64,000 nucleotides of DNA from contig NZ_QICL01000021.1 in assembly GCF_003201355.1 (NCBI RefSeq), positions 17,479-81,478 of the forward strand. The letters are read 5' to 3'. This document shows, in pieces, positions 26,964 to 35,964 of this stretch. Every line of letters starts with the position of its first letter. The first letter of the stretch is position 1. Source of the stretch: Indolivaga alginatilytica. Lineage in GTDB: Bacteria; Bacteroidota; Bacteroidia; Bacteroidales; Dysgonomonadaceae. A program made the position numbers and the translations under genes. The notes under the pieces are model-generated. The model was given only the letters and a program-made list of their open reading frames with translations, made no database searches and was not told the DNA's origin.

Positions 26964-27713
26964 TTACAAATTAGCAGACTTTACAATTTCTTTTATTCTG
27001 TCGGAATCTGAAACAAGAAAAGAATATTCTGAATAACCCGAATTATTATAATTATCGGGAAAATTCGGGTTATTATATTTCATTCCCCCTTTTCTTAATG
27101 TCTGAAATGTACCATGTACTTCTTTTACTCCTGTAGAATGAACCAATTCCCGAACATTCGATTCCTTTACTCCGGCTCCAGCCATTATAACAATCCTATC
27201 AGCCGCTAAATTGACAAGTTCTTTTAAGATATTTCGCCCATCAAAAGCTGTTTGATGCCCTCCGGAAGTAAGAATTCTATCACACCCCAGACTAATAACA
27301 TCCTCAAGAGCCGAATAAATATCACAAACACGATCGAAAGCCCGATGAAAAGTAACAGACATTCCATATTGTTTTGCCAATTGCACTAAAACACCATTCT
27401 TTTCTATATCCACATGCCCGTTTTCATCCAGCATACCGATAACGACACCATCACAATTGAGTTCACCACACATAGTAATGTCGCTTTTCATCGACTCAAA
27501 ATCGAAATTATCATATAAAAAATCACCTCCCCGAGGACGAATGATTACATTCAGATCAATTTCAATGTGCTTGCGGGTAAGCTCTATCTGAGACTTTGCA
27601 GGAGTAGTTCCCCCATCACAAAGATTTCCGCAAAGTTCAACCCTTACCGCCCCACCCTTCTGGGCTTCAATTGCCGATTGAACAGAGTTAGCACACACTT
27701 CTACTGTTACCAT
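26964..27713 (-). CDS. cutC: Copper homeostasis protein CutC
   Basis: A 249-residue TIM-barrel protein of the CutC family. Signatures: VEVCANSVQSAIEAQKGGA at the N-terminus, RVELCGNLCDGGTTPA (about 24-39), VIIRPRGGDFLY (55-66), FHRAFDR and LTSGGHQTAFDG, and MAGAGVKESNV near the C-terminus. CutC has been linked to copper tolerance, but its biochemical activity is not settled and no copper genes are nearby. Monocistronic, with its own terminator. Confidence 0.94.
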   Translation of the reverse strand: MVTVEVCANSVQSAIEAQKGGAVRVELCGNLCDGGTTPAKSQIELTRKHIEIDLNVIIRPRGGDFLYDNFDFESMKSDITMCGELNCDGVVIGMLDENGHVDIEKNGVLVQLAKQYGMSVTFHRAFDRVCDIYSALEDVISLGCDRILTSGGHQTAFDGRNILKELVNLAADRIVIMAGAGVKESNVRELVHSTGVKEVHGTFQTLRKGGMKYNNPNFPDNYNNSGYSEYSFLVSDSDRIKEIVKSANL

Positions 27714-27735
27714 ATTTGAAAAAAATTAGAGTTAA

Positions 27736-27824
27736 GTAAATGAAATTATTTGATGATCGACTTCCATATTGTAAGAGGCCATTGTCACTATACTTGCCAA
27801 AACAATAAAAAGGTCTGAGACCTT
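27736..27824. repeat. GGTCTGAGACC element, full-length copy
   Basis: It runs from TAAATGAAATTATTTGATG to CAATAAAAAGGTCTGAGACCTT, with TTGCCAAAACAAT before the palindrome. It lies between the divergent cutC and mnmG genes. Confidence 0.65.
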
Positions 27825-27915
27825 ACATTTATATTTTAAGTAAAAATAAGACAAAAAAGAAGAAATAAGAAAACTTACACCGAAAGAAACAAGTTATGAA
27901 CTGATATAAAAATAG

Positions 27916-27923
27916 TAACTTTG
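27916..27923 (+). promoter_or_regulatory. -7 promoter box ahead of mnmG
   Basis: TAACTTTG matches TAnnTTTG, 113 bp upstream of the ATG. Confidence 0.55.
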
Positions 27924-28036
27924 CGCTGTAATTAAGTAACAGTAAGTATTTAATACAACATATCCAATTAGAACAGACAGTTGTAATTATACTTATCTAA
28001 ATAACAAATAGGTCTGTGACCTCAAAGTAAATAACA

Positions 28037-29911
28037 ATGAATTTCAAATATGACGTTATAGTCGTAGGTGCAGGACATGCAGGCTGTGAAGCCGCAACAG
28101 CAGCAGCCAATATGGGTTCGAAGACTCTGTTGATCACGATGGATATGAACAAAATCGCTCAAATGAGCTGTAATCCGGCAGTGGGTGGTATTGCAAAAGG
28201 GCAAATTGTAAGAGAGATTGACGCTTTAGGCGGACAAATGGGGATAGTTACAGATATGACGGCTATCCAATTCAGGATGCTGAATAAGTCAAAAGGACCT
28301 GCCATGTGGAGTCCGCGTGCACAAAGCGACCGTACACAATTCATCATAAAATGGAGAGAAATCATCGAAAATACCGATAATCTTTTCATGTGGCAAGATG
28401 CGGTAACATCCCTTATCATCGAAAATAAAGAAGTAAAAGGAGTAAAAACTGCTCTCGGAGTATCCTTTTCCGCTCAAGCGGTAATCCTTACAAACGGTAC
28501 TTTTTTGAACGGATTGATGCACATCGGAGCAACTCAACTGACAGGTGGCAGAACTTCTGAACCCGCATCATACGGAATCACCGAACAATTGAGGGAAGCA
28601 GGATTCACTACAGACAGGATGAAAACGGGAACTCCTGCCAGAATTGACGGAAGAAGTGTAGACTTTTCACTCATGGAAGAACAAGAGGGAGAAAATGATT
28701 TTCACAAGTTTTCTTACCTTGATTTTGAGCCAAGACCTCTAAAGCAACTTAGTTGTTGGATATCGAACACCAATATGGATGTACATGATAAACTGAGAGA
28801 AGGTCTCGAATTCTCTCCCCTTTACAACGGACAAATCAAGAGTATCGGACCCAGATATTGCCCTAGTATTGAGACCAAAATAGTAACATTTGCAGAGAAA
28901 ACATCTCATCAATTATTCTTGGAACCCGAAGGAGAAAACACTCAGGAGTATTACTTGAATGGATTCTCATCGTCTCTCCCACTCCACAATCAAATAGAAG
29001 CTCTGCAAAAAATTCCAGCTTTTAGAAATATACATATATTCAGACCGGGATATGCGATTGAGTACGATTTCTTCGACCCGACTCAGTTGAAACATACGTT
29101 GGAAACGAAACTACTCAAAAATCTGTTTTTCGCAGGTCAAATAAATGGAACTACGGGATACGAAGAAGCCGGCGGACAAGGATTGATTGCAGGTATAAAT
29201 GCTCACCTGAAATGCCACACCGATAAAGAATTTATATTAAGACGCGACCAGGCATACATTGGTGTTTTAATCGACGACTTGGTAACAAAGGGTGTTGATG
29301 AGCCATATAGAATGTTTACATCCCGTGCCGAATATCGTATTCTATTAAGACAAGATGATGCAGATGCACGCCTGACGAAAATAGGATATGATTTAGGACT
29401 TGCTAAACAAGAACGTGTAGACTTATTAAATGAGAAGCAATCAGAAATAAACAGATTGATCGAATTCACCTCGAATTATTCTCTTAAACCGGATTACATA
29501 AACCCTGCTTTGGAGAAACTGGGAACAAGCCCACTAAAACAAGGAACCAAATTAAAAGACCTTTTGATGCGTCCGCAAATAAATATTGAGAACATCAAAG
29601 AAGCCATTCCTGCGTTTAAATCTGAAATAGATAAACTAACCAACAGAAAAGAGGAGATTCTGGAAGCAACAGAAATAATAATCAAATACGATGGTTACAT
29701 TAAACGCGAACAGCTAATCGCAGAAAAAATAACGAGACTCGAAAACATTCTTATAAAAGACAAAATAGATTACGAGAGTATTCTTTCATTATCGACAGAG
29801 GCTCGCCAAAAGCTCGCCAAAATAAATCCCGAGACAATCGGACAGGCAAGTCGTATTCCGGGAGTTTCTCCAAACGACATTTCTATTCTCCTTGTACTTT
29901 TAGGACGATAA
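28037..29911 (+). CDS. mnmG: tRNA uridine-5-carboxymethylaminomethyl synthase, FAD subunit
   Basis: A 624-residue FAD protein (GidA) that acts with MnmE to place the carboxymethylaminomethyl group on U34 of certain tRNAs. The N-terminal dinucleotide fold VIVVGAGHAGCEAATAAANMG is followed by MSCNPAVGGIAKG, the GGRTSEPASYGI and TGTPARIDGRS segments, GTTGYEEAGGQGLIAG (about residues 374-389) and the SRAEYRILLRQDDAD tRNA-binding region, with a helical C-terminal domain. Length normal. It begins the conserved mnmG-apt-uvrC order. Two parS-like sites occupy the gap to apt. In many bacteria mnmG lies close to the origin of replication, which fits those sites. Confidence 0.97.
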   Translation: MNFKYDVIVVGAGHAGCEAATAAANMGSKTLLITMDMNKIAQMSCNPAVGGIAKGQIVREIDALGGQMGIVTDMTAIQFRMLNKSKGPAMWSPRAQSDRTQFIIKWREIIENTDNLFMWQDAVTSLIIENKEVKGVKTALGVSFSAQAVILTNGTFLNGLMHIGATQLTGGRTSEPASYGITEQLREAGFTTDRMKTGTPARIDGRSVDFSLMEEQEGENDFHKFSYLDFEPRPLKQLSCWISNTNMDVHDKLREGLEFSPLYNGQIKSIGPRYCPSIETKIVTFAEKTSHQLFLEPEGENTQEYYLNGFSSSLPLHNQIEALQKIPAFRNIHIFRPGYAIEYDFFDPTQLKHTLETKLLKNLFFAGQINGTTGYEEAGGQGLIAGINAHLKCHTDKEFILRRDQAYIGVLIDDLVTKGVDEPYRMFTSRAEYRILLRQDDADARLTKIGYDLGLAKQERVDLLNEKQSEINRLIEFTSNYSLKPDYINPALEKLGTSPLKQGTKLKDLLMRPQINIENIKEAIPAFKSEIDKLTNRKEEILEATEIIIKYDGYIKREQLIAEKITRLENILIKDKIDYESILSLSTEARQKLAKINPETIGQASRIPGVSPNDISILLVLLGR

Positions 29912-29921
29912 AAAAAATAAA

Positions 29922-29957
29922 GTTCCACGTGAAACAAAAATCGGTTTCACGTGGAAC
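29922..29957. promoter_or_regulatory. Twin inverted parS (ParB-binding) sites
   Basis: GTTCCACGTGAAAC (29922-29935) and GTTTCACGTGGAAC (29944-29957), each matching 14 of 14 core positions of the ParB consensus GTTnCACGTGAAAC (the second as its complement), in inverted orientation 8 bp apart. Together they also form a perfect 14-bp hairpin, so a terminator role is possible, but no T-run follows. Confidence 0.75.
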
Positions 29958-30007
29958 AATTTCAAAAATACGCATCAGAACACTTTAAAACAGTTATTTA
30001 TAAAATC

Positions 30008-30547
30008 ATGCCACACAAAAAAATTGAAAATTTAAAAGCATCTGTAAGAAACATTCCTGATTTTCCGATACCGGGAATCCAATTTAAAGATGTAACAACA
30101 TTATTTCAATCTCCTCAAAATTTAAAAGACCTGACAGAAGTTCTAACGGATTTATACAAAGAAAAAGGAATAACCAAAGTTGTAGGAATAGAATCAAGAG
30201 GTTTTATAATGGGTCCTATCCTAGCCTTAAATATGAACGCCGGATTTATCCCGATCAGGAAGCCCGGAAAACTTCCGGCAGATACAATCGAAGAAAGTTA
30301 CGAAAAAGAATACGGTATAGATACTATTCAAATCCATAAAGATTCGCTCAACCCCGAAGACGTAGTTCTTATACACGACGATTTACTTGCTACAGGAGGA
30401 ACCATGCTTGCTGCTTATAAATTAATCAAAAGAATGGGCGTGAAAAAAATATATGTAAACTTTATTATCGAACTGGAAACTCTTGAAGGAAGAAAGCTAT
30501 TCCCCGAAGATGTAGAAGTGGAAGCAATCATAAAGTATGACATTTGA
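30008..30547 (+). CDS. apt: Adenine phosphoribosyltransferase
   Basis: A 179-residue purine-salvage enzyme that makes AMP from adenine and PRPP. The start is taken at the ATG at 30008 (MPHKKIENLKASVRNIPDFP), which gives the normal family length; an in-frame GTG at 29951 would begin inside the second parS site and is rejected. Motifs: FPIPGIQFKDVTTL (about 19-32), the flexible-loop ESRGFIMGP, RKPGKLPADT, and the PRPP-binding motif VVLIHDDLLATGGT (about 119-132). Second gene of the conserved mnmG-apt-uvrC cluster. Its stop codon runs into a GGTCTCAGACC palindrome and then a terminator. Confidence 0.95.
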   Translation: MPHKKIENLKASVRNIPDFPIPGIQFKDVTTLFQSPQNLKDLTEVLTDLYKEKGITKVVGIESRGFIMGPILALNMNAGFIPIRKPGKLPADTIEESYEKEYGIDTIQIHKDSLNPEDVVLIHDDLLATGGTMLAAYKLIKRMGVKKIYVNFIIELETLEGRKLFPEDVEVEAIIKYDI

Positions 30548-30640
30548 GGTCTCAGACCTTTTCTTAACTTTGAGAAGTTAATCTCTCAAAGCTTTTTTAT
30601 TGCTTTGGCAAGTGTAATAAACAGACTCTTAATATCAATT
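30547..30640. repeat. GGTCTGAGACC element interrupted by a hairpin, after apt
   Basis: AGGTCTCAGACCT (30547-30559), then a terminator stem CTTTGAGA (30568-30575) / TCTCAAAG (30584-30591) with TTTTTT, then TATTGCTTTGGCAAG, the usual right part of the element. The apt stop codon overlaps the left end. Confidence 0.65.
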
Positions 30641-30683
30641 CTCAGTTTAAAAAGAGACAAAACATAGACTAAATCCTACATAT

Positions 30684-32495
30684 ATGAACGAAAGCTTAAG
30701 AAACATAATACAGAATATACCCGACAAACCGGGATGTTATCAATATTTTGATGATAAGGGAAGTATTATATATGTAGGAAAAGCTAAGAACTTAAAAAAA
30801 AGAGTATCCTCTTATTTTACCAAGACACATCACGATAGTCCGAAGACACGAATACTGGTCAGTAAAATAAAGGATATAAAGTACATCGTTGTAGACACGG
30901 AGGAAGATACTTTTTTATTAGAGAATAATCTCATAAAAGAATATCGCCCCCGCTACAATGTAATGCTGAAGGACGACAAGACATATGCCTCCATCGTCGT
31001 AAGGAATGAGTTTTTCCCCAGAATACTACAGACCCGTAATATAGTGAAAGACGGATCGCAATACTTCGGACCCTATGCCACCGGAGGAAGCATAAAAGCT
31101 CTTCTCGAAACAATACACAAGCTCTACCCTATCCGCACGTGCAGTTTAGCTCTTACTCCCGAGAATATACGAAGCGGCAAATTTAAAGTTTGCCTCGAAT
31201 ATCACATTAAACGTTGCCTCGGTCCGTGTGAAGGATTACAATCGCTGGAAGATTACCAAAAAAACGTAGAAAGCGTACGTGAGATATTAAAAGGTAATAT
31301 CAATATTGTAAGTAAGACAATATACGAAGAGATGCAAAATCTGGCTAAAGATTTCAGATTCGAAGAGGCTCAGAAATTAAAAGAGAAATACATTTTAATC
31401 GAAAGTTTCAAACAAAGATCAACCGTTGTATCGAGTATTATGTACAACATCGATATTTTCGGTTATGACGAAGATAGTTCCGCCGCCTATATAAATTTCC
31501 TCAGCGTGCATAACGGATCGGTAATACGGGCATATACTTTCGAATACAAGAAAAGGCTCGATGAGCCAAAAGAAGAATTACTGGGTCTTGCCATTCTCGA
31601 AATGAAAGACCGTTTTCAGAAACTGGCCAAAGAGATAGTAGTACCTTTTTATCCCGATCTGATTCTCCACGATACCGAATTTACGATACCTCAACGGGGC
31701 GATAAATTGAAGCTGTTGAAACTTTCTATTCAGAATGTAAAACAGTATAAGGTAGACAAACTTAAAAAGGCGGAAAGCCTGAACCCCGAACAACGATCCA
31801 TCAGAATCGTAAAAGGAATTCAAAACGATCTCCATTTAAAAGAACTGCCCATCCATATAGAATGTTTTGATAATTCGAATATACAGGGAACAAATCCCGT
31901 TTCGGCATGTGTAGTATTTAAAATGGCTAAACCATCCAAGAAAGATTACCGTCATTTCATAGTGAAAACGGTGGAAGGCCCCGATGACTTTTCTACTATG
32001 AAAGAAGTAGTCCATAGACGTTATCACAGGCTGAAAGAAGAGAATGCCCCCCTACCCCAACTGATTATAATTGACGGCGGTAAGGGTCAATTAAGTGCTG
32101 CTTGTGAATCTTTAAAAGGGCTGGATTTATACGGGAAAATAGCAATCGTAGGTATCGCCAAAAGATTGGAGGAAATCTATTATCCGGAGGACTCCATACC
32201 ATTGTATCTGGACAAAAATTCGGAGACATTAAAGGTTATTCAACACCTACGGGACGAAGCTCACCGCTTTGGAATTACTTTCCACAGAAACAGAAGAAGC
32301 AAAGGTCAGATAGTATCGGAACTCGATACCATTAAAGGCATCGGTGAGGAAACAAAAAAGATGCTTTTGAAACACTTCAAGAGTATAAAACGCATAAAAT
32401 CAGCCACTAACGAAGAAATAGAAGAGGTTGTAGGCAAACATAAATCGAAACTTATTACAGAACACTTCAGCAAAGGAAGTACTACACAAGAATAG
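30684..32495 (+). CDS. uvrC: UvrABC excision nuclease subunit C
   Basis: A 603-residue endonuclease making both incisions in nucleotide excision repair. The N-terminal GIY-YIG nuclease domain has KPGCYQYFDDKG and IIYVGKAKNLKKRVSSYF (residues ~16-43). The Cys-rich segment CLEYHIKRCLGPCEG and a UVR motif (FRFEEAQKLKEKY, ~213-225) follow. The C-terminal RNase-H-like nuclease has HIECFDNSNIQG and IIDGGKGQLSAACE, and a helix-hairpin-helix (LDTIKGIGEETKKMLLKHF) closes the protein. Length normal. Third gene of the conserved cluster; downstream the cluster is broken by repeats and two unrelated genes before dtd. Confidence 0.97.
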   Translation: MNESLRNIIQNIPDKPGCYQYFDDKGSIIYVGKAKNLKKRVSSYFTKTHHDSPKTRILVSKIKDIKYIVVDTEEDTFLLENNLIKEYRPRYNVMLKDDKTYASIVVRNEFFPRILQTRNIVKDGSQYFGPYATGGSIKALLETIHKLYPIRTCSLALTPENIRSGKFKVCLEYHIKRCLGPCEGLQSLEDYQKNVESVREILKGNINIVSKTIYEEMQNLAKDFRFEEAQKLKEKYILIESFKQRSTVVSSIMYNIDIFGYDEDSSAAYINFLSVHNGSVIRAYTFEYKKRLDEPKEELLGLAILEMKDRFQKLAKEIVVPFYPDLILHDTEFTIPQRGDKLKLLKLSIQNVKQYKVDKLKKAESLNPEQRSIRIVKGIQNDLHLKELPIHIECFDNSNIQGTNPVSACVVFKMAKPSKKDYRHFIVKTVEGPDDFSTMKEVVHRRYHRLKEENAPLPQLIIIDGGKGQLSAACESLKGLDLYGKIAIVGIAKRLEEIYYPEDSIPLYLDKNSETLKVIQHLRDEAHRFGITFHRNRRSKGQIVSELDTIKGIGEETKKMLLKHFKSIKRIKSATNEEIEEVVGKHKSKLITEHFSKGSTTQE

Positions 32496-33165
32496 CTAAA
32501 AATTGATGACGTACTTGGTTGCATGGGCAAAACCTTTTATATCCGTAAAACATTAAATATCAGCACACTGGATGGAATCCGCCTACCCTGCACAAAAAAT
32601 TGTCTGAGAAATACTTAAATAATACCAATCAGTAGTTGAATTATCTGTAATATTTTACTGACGCACCCTATCGGGTTTGTCTTTCATTTTGCCTTGATGC
32701 AAAACGAAACAAAAGATCAAGACTGTGCCTCCTTGCACGGGGTACCCGATTCGTGATCTGAAAGCGGAAACAAAAAAAGTACGTTTGACTTTGATTTCTT
32801 TTTGTTTTTTGCGCTTTCTTCTCACATCGGGTACCCCGTGCAATAGACAAGGTCGGAGAGCCTGACGGGCGTAAGCCGAGCCGTCATTTACTTCGCAGGA
32901 GAGGTAAATGACGGCAAAGCCTTTTTGGTTCCTTTTGCGGCTTTGGGCAAAAGGGACACAAACAATCTTTGATTGTGCGTAGGTTATAAACAACATAAAA
33001 AAGCGTTTTATACAATCCAATTACGGATTCGCATAAATACTAAATTGATATTAAAATACACATCAACCTATTAATACAATACTATCAAGAAGAAATAAAA
33101 AATAATCAAAACATATTTAACTATCCATTTGTTATAATTAAAAGAAAACATAAAATTATATCATT
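32496..33165. other. Intergenic region uvrC to hdeD-like gene
   Basis: 670 bp, mostly filled by copy B of the inverted-repeat element (32625-33031). The rest is AT-rich with no clear gene. A 121-codon minus-strand frame lies inside the repeat and is not called. Confidence 0.6.
32625..33031. repeat. ~400-bp non-coding repeat with terminal inverted repeats, copy B
   Basis: It begins CCAATCAGTAGTTGAATT and ends AATCCAATTACGGATTCG. Its interior is closely similar to 16525-17032 but lacks about 100 bp in the right half. It carries an internal hairpin, CGTCATTTACTTC with GAGGTAAATGACGG. No coding capacity is recognised. Confidence 0.75.
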
Positions 33166-33753
33166 ATGGAAAATCATTTACTTTCTACAGTCAAAAGAGC
33201 AGTTAAACATTGGTGGATATCGGTATTAGTCGGAATAATAGCTGTTATAGTTGGCTTCATTTCGATGTTTACACCATTCGCCACCTTCGCAGCTATCACC
33301 CTACTATTTGTTTTTTCATTTTTTGCAGGTGGAATCTCCGAAATTGTATTTGCAATAGCTAACAGAAAAATAATAAATAACTGGGGATGGACATTAGCAA
33401 TGGGAGTAATCGACCTTTTGTTTGCCCTGTTCTTACTGGCTAATCTGGATATTGCACCCTTGATGCTATGTTATTTCATCGCCTTCTGGATACTTATTCA
33501 ATCCATTTGGGGTCTAGGTATGGCATTCGACCTTCAATCGGCAAAAAACAGTGGTTGGGGATGGGTATTGGCATTATCGATACTTAGTGTATTCGCATCT
33601 ATAATCCTATTATTCCAACCGGCAATCGCAGGATTATTTGCAGCATACATCATATCGTTCGGATTCATATTTTACGGAGTCATGAGGATATTCTTAGGTT
33701 TTAAATTAAAAACATTGAATAAATACCTGCCTGAAGATAAACACGAAGATTAA
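33166..33753 (+). CDS. HdeD/DUF308-family membrane protein
   Basis: A 195-residue integral membrane protein with six hydrophobic segments in three similar pairs (WWISVLVGIIAVIVGFISMF, AAITLLFVFSFFAGGI, GWTLAMGVIDLLFALFLL, LCYFIAFWILIQSIWGL, GWVLALSILSVFASIILLF, AAYIISFGFIFYGVMRI). This internal repetition and the G-I-x-x-I-V-x-G pattern fit the HdeD/DUF308 family, linked in E. coli to acid resistance; the molecular function is not known. It sits alone between a large repeat and a convergent XRE regulator, and interrupts an otherwise conserved uvrC-dtd order. Confidence 0.85.
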   Translation: MENHLLSTVKRAVKHWWISVLVGIIAVIVGFISMFTPFATFAAITLLFVFSFFAGGISEIVFAIANRKIINNWGWTLAMGVIDLLFALFLLANLDIAPLMLCYFIAFWILIQSIWGLGMAFDLQSAKNSGWGWVLALSILSVFASIILLFQPAIAGLFAAYIISFGFIFYGVMRIFLGFKLKTLNKYLPEDKHED

Positions 33754-33805
33754 GGTTTCACATCTTTTTTCGATTTGATGCAGGGGTGGGCTTATATATC
33801 CACAC

Positions 33806-33837
33806 ACAGAGGGCAGACTTTCAGGTCTGCCCTCTGT
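33806..33837. terminator. Bidirectional terminator hdeD-like / XRE gene
   Basis: ACAGAGGGCAGAC (33806-33818) pairs perfectly with GTCTGCCCTCTGT (33825-33837) between two convergent genes. The stem sequence belongs to the GTAGGGGC/GGGCAGAC repeat family. Confidence 0.7.
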
Positions 33838-33870
33838 TATTTAAAATATATATTCAACACGCTATATTTC

Positions 33871-34332
33871 TTACTTTTTAAGCTGTGACTTTAATTCTTT
33901 TACCTGACTTTTCAGTTGAGCATTTTCAACCTCCGATTTCAATAGTCTTTCGTATAAACTGATTAAATCGTCATCATCATTAGTAGTATAGTTTATCTGT
34001 TCTCCCTGAATTGTATTCTGTACATCTTTCGAATACTCTGCTCCTGTTTGTGTTTGTGAATGACCAATCGGAGAATCATTTATAGTATTATTAGTTGCTC
34101 CCAGAGGCGAATGGTCTTCTTTGAGATAATCCATATCTACATTCAAAGCCAATGCAACTTTTTCGAGTATTTCATCATCAATGGTCTGCTGTCTTTCGAG
34201 CTTCGATACTCTATCCTGCGAACAGTCCAGCATATCGGCAAGTGCAACCTGCGACATCTTGTTCCATGTTCTCACCATTCGTATATTATGTCCCTGATGT
34301 ACCTTTGAGGCTTCCTCTGTTTGCGTCTTCAT
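33871..34332 (-). CDS. XRE-family helix-turn-helix regulator
   Basis: A 153-residue DNA-binding protein. The ATG at 34332 (MKTQTEEASK) is preferred because an upstream in-frame extension would be encoded by a copy of the dispersed repeat. The Cro/C1-type domain covers about residues 12-68: NIRMVRTWNKMSQVALADMLDCSQDRVSKLERQ is the helix-turn-helix core, followed by DDEILEKVALALNVDMDYL. A polar linker and a C-terminal coiled coil (LYERLLKSEVENAQLKSQV, about 128-153) probably allow oligomerisation. The target genes are unknown; it is convergent with the HdeD-like gene and has a long gene-free upstream region. Confidence 0.88.
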   Translation of the reverse strand: MKTQTEEASKVHQGHNIRMVRTWNKMSQVALADMLDCSQDRVSKLERQQTIDDEILEKVALALNVDMDYLKEDHSPLGATNNTINDSPIGHSQTQTGAEYSKDVQNTIQGEQINYTTNDDDDLISLYERLLKSEVENAQLKSQVKELKSQLKK

Positions 34333-35224
34333 AAATGGTCTGTTTTTCTGCGGATTTATACTTTTTATTACTTTGGTAAGCAAAACAATAACTGATAGTT
34401 ATGATTTTGAAATACGGCATTAAATCTTTTCTATTACTTAAAAACAAAGGTACTAAATTAATTCATTTGCTTTAAATACCAATATCTTTTTTGGAAAATG
34501 AAACTTTCAGAAGGAAATTAAACACACAGAATACACTAATAATACAGATTTTAGCACCCCACCTCAGCCCTCTCCTACTGAGAAGAAAGAAAGAGAGAGA
34601 ACAGTCGTAGGGGCAGACCTATGTGTCTGACCGATAAAAGAAAAGACTTAGCACCCTCAGCGTTAAAAAAATGCTTAAACGCAAAGCCGCAAAGTTTTTT
34701 CTAACCCCTTTCAGTAACAAAGGCTTAAGGTGAGGTCAGAGCACTGGGGTGAAATCAGCTGGAGGGGATAAAAAACTTCGTGCCTTTACGGCTTTGCGTT
34801 TAATAAAAATCTGTTATTTCAGTCTATTTCATATGCCTAACCCACTTGAGAGACCCCCTTTATAAATATTAAAATAAATCATTCGCACTTTTTTTTAAGC
34901 GATAGCCGTATCCTATATTTGTACACTATAAAAATTGTTACAGGAGAAGGATAATCTGCTATTATGGTTTCACACAAACTAATTTAGATTAAATATGGGA
35001 AACACGCTTATAAACACTAGATATTCATAATCAACAGTGTGAAACCGTAATAGACTTTAATCTGATGCTTCTGTCACAGTAATATTCCCCGTTTTTAATC
35101 GATACTGACTCTTATATTCAATTAATTACTATCTGATTTAAGCAGTTTGTTTTAAATGCAAAAACACTCTTAAAGACTTCGTTTTTCTTATTCAAAGAAT
35201 AAGGTCTCACACTTTACCCCCGAT

Positions 35225-35282
35225 GTAGGGGCAGGCCTGTGTGTCTGCCCGATACGGGGCGAACACATAGGTTCGCCCCTAC
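35225..35282. repeat. GTAGGGGC inverted-repeat element
   Basis: 58 bp with GTAGGGGC/GCCCCTAC ends and two halves related to GGGCAGACACA and GGGGCGAACACATAGG; the closest relative is 23377-23440. Confidence 0.65.
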
Positions 35283-35441
35283 AAAGCAGGTCGGGTGAGG
35301 TCTTCCGTCATCTTTGCGTTTAATACAAAATCTGCATATTCAGCATATTTTGTATGCTTATTCGACCTTTGACTCATATCCTTTTTTATTATCACTTACC
35401 CAAATTTATTCCTACTTTTGTATCTGAAATAAAGCTGTTTT

Positions 35442-35680
35442 AAGGTCTCAGACCTTTTTATGGCTTTGGCCGGGCATAATGGGGGGGTGTCATAAGATGT
35501 CTAGCACACAGAATACACTGATATTACAGATTTTTGTATTTCATAAATCACTGTTAAATAGTGAAATAAGAAAAATTAAAATCTGTATTTTCTGTTATTT
35601 CTGTGTAATTTGTGTTCTGTTCAGACTTTTGACACACCCTCATGATAATAAAATATCGCATTAAATATTTAATACTACTT
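35442..35680. repeat. GGTCTGAGACC element with a 163-bp insertion
   Basis: Left part AAGGTCTCAGACCTT, TTTATGGCTTTGGCC, GGGCATAAT (35442-35480); right part GATAATAAAATATCGCATTAA onward (35644-35680). Between them is an insert with imperfect inverted ends (GGGTGTCATAAG and CTTTTGACACACCC) and an inner inverted repeat of the ACAGAATACAC/ACAGATTTT type. Confidence 0.55.
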
Positions 35681-35964
35681 AAAAGGGTTACAGCCAAAAA
35701 CTCTGATAAATATTGTAACTTTATTTATCTATAAGACAGCCAGTAGATTGAATAAAAAGTAACAGAAAAAAGAGACAATAAAAAAACACTGTAAAAAGTG
35801 TCACTTTTGTTACCTTTGTAACCTTTTTATTCGTTTCATATTGAAATACAGCACTTTAAAAAAAGTGACAAACGTGACAAGAAGGTGACAAAAGTAAAAA
35901 ACAGTATAATACAGATTTAAGTTTCTGATTTTCAGATAATAATAAAAATATTACAAGTAACTCA

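Larger units (their letters stand above)
27714..28036. other. Divergent intergenic region cutC/mnmG
   Basis: 323 bp holding one full-length GGTCTGAGACC element, the mnmG promoter box (27916-27923) and a decayed palindrome GGTCTGTGACC (28011-28021) just before the mnmG start. Confidence 0.6.
34333..35964. other. 1.6-kb gene-free repeat-rich region
   Basis: No gene recognised. In order it holds: a GGTCTGAGACC-element relic without the palindrome (34360-34430); CAGAATACAC/ACAGATTTT fragments (34531-34560); a GTAGGGGCAGACC half-element (34607-34634); a patch with AAACGCAAAGCCGCAAAG and its inverse TTTACGGCTTTGCGTTT (34677-34803), an imperfect inverted repeat; a GTAGGGGC element (35225-35282); a nested GGTCTCAGACC element (35442-35680); and an AAAGTGACAAA/TTTTGTTACC tract (about 35780-35910). 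A 61-codon frame at 35479 lies in the nested repeat and is not called. Confidence 0.6.

Noticed and set aside
29951..30007. Upstream GTG start of apt
   Set aside because: It lies within the second parS site and would give an over-long N-terminus; the ATG at 30008 fits the family.
32655..33020. 121-codon minus-strand frame in repeat copy B
   Set aside because: Entirely inside the inverted-repeat element; best read as non-coding.
34333..34383. N-terminal extension of the XRE regulator
   Set aside because: The extra 17 residues (MLTKVIKS...) are translated repeat sequence; the ATG at 34332 is preferred.
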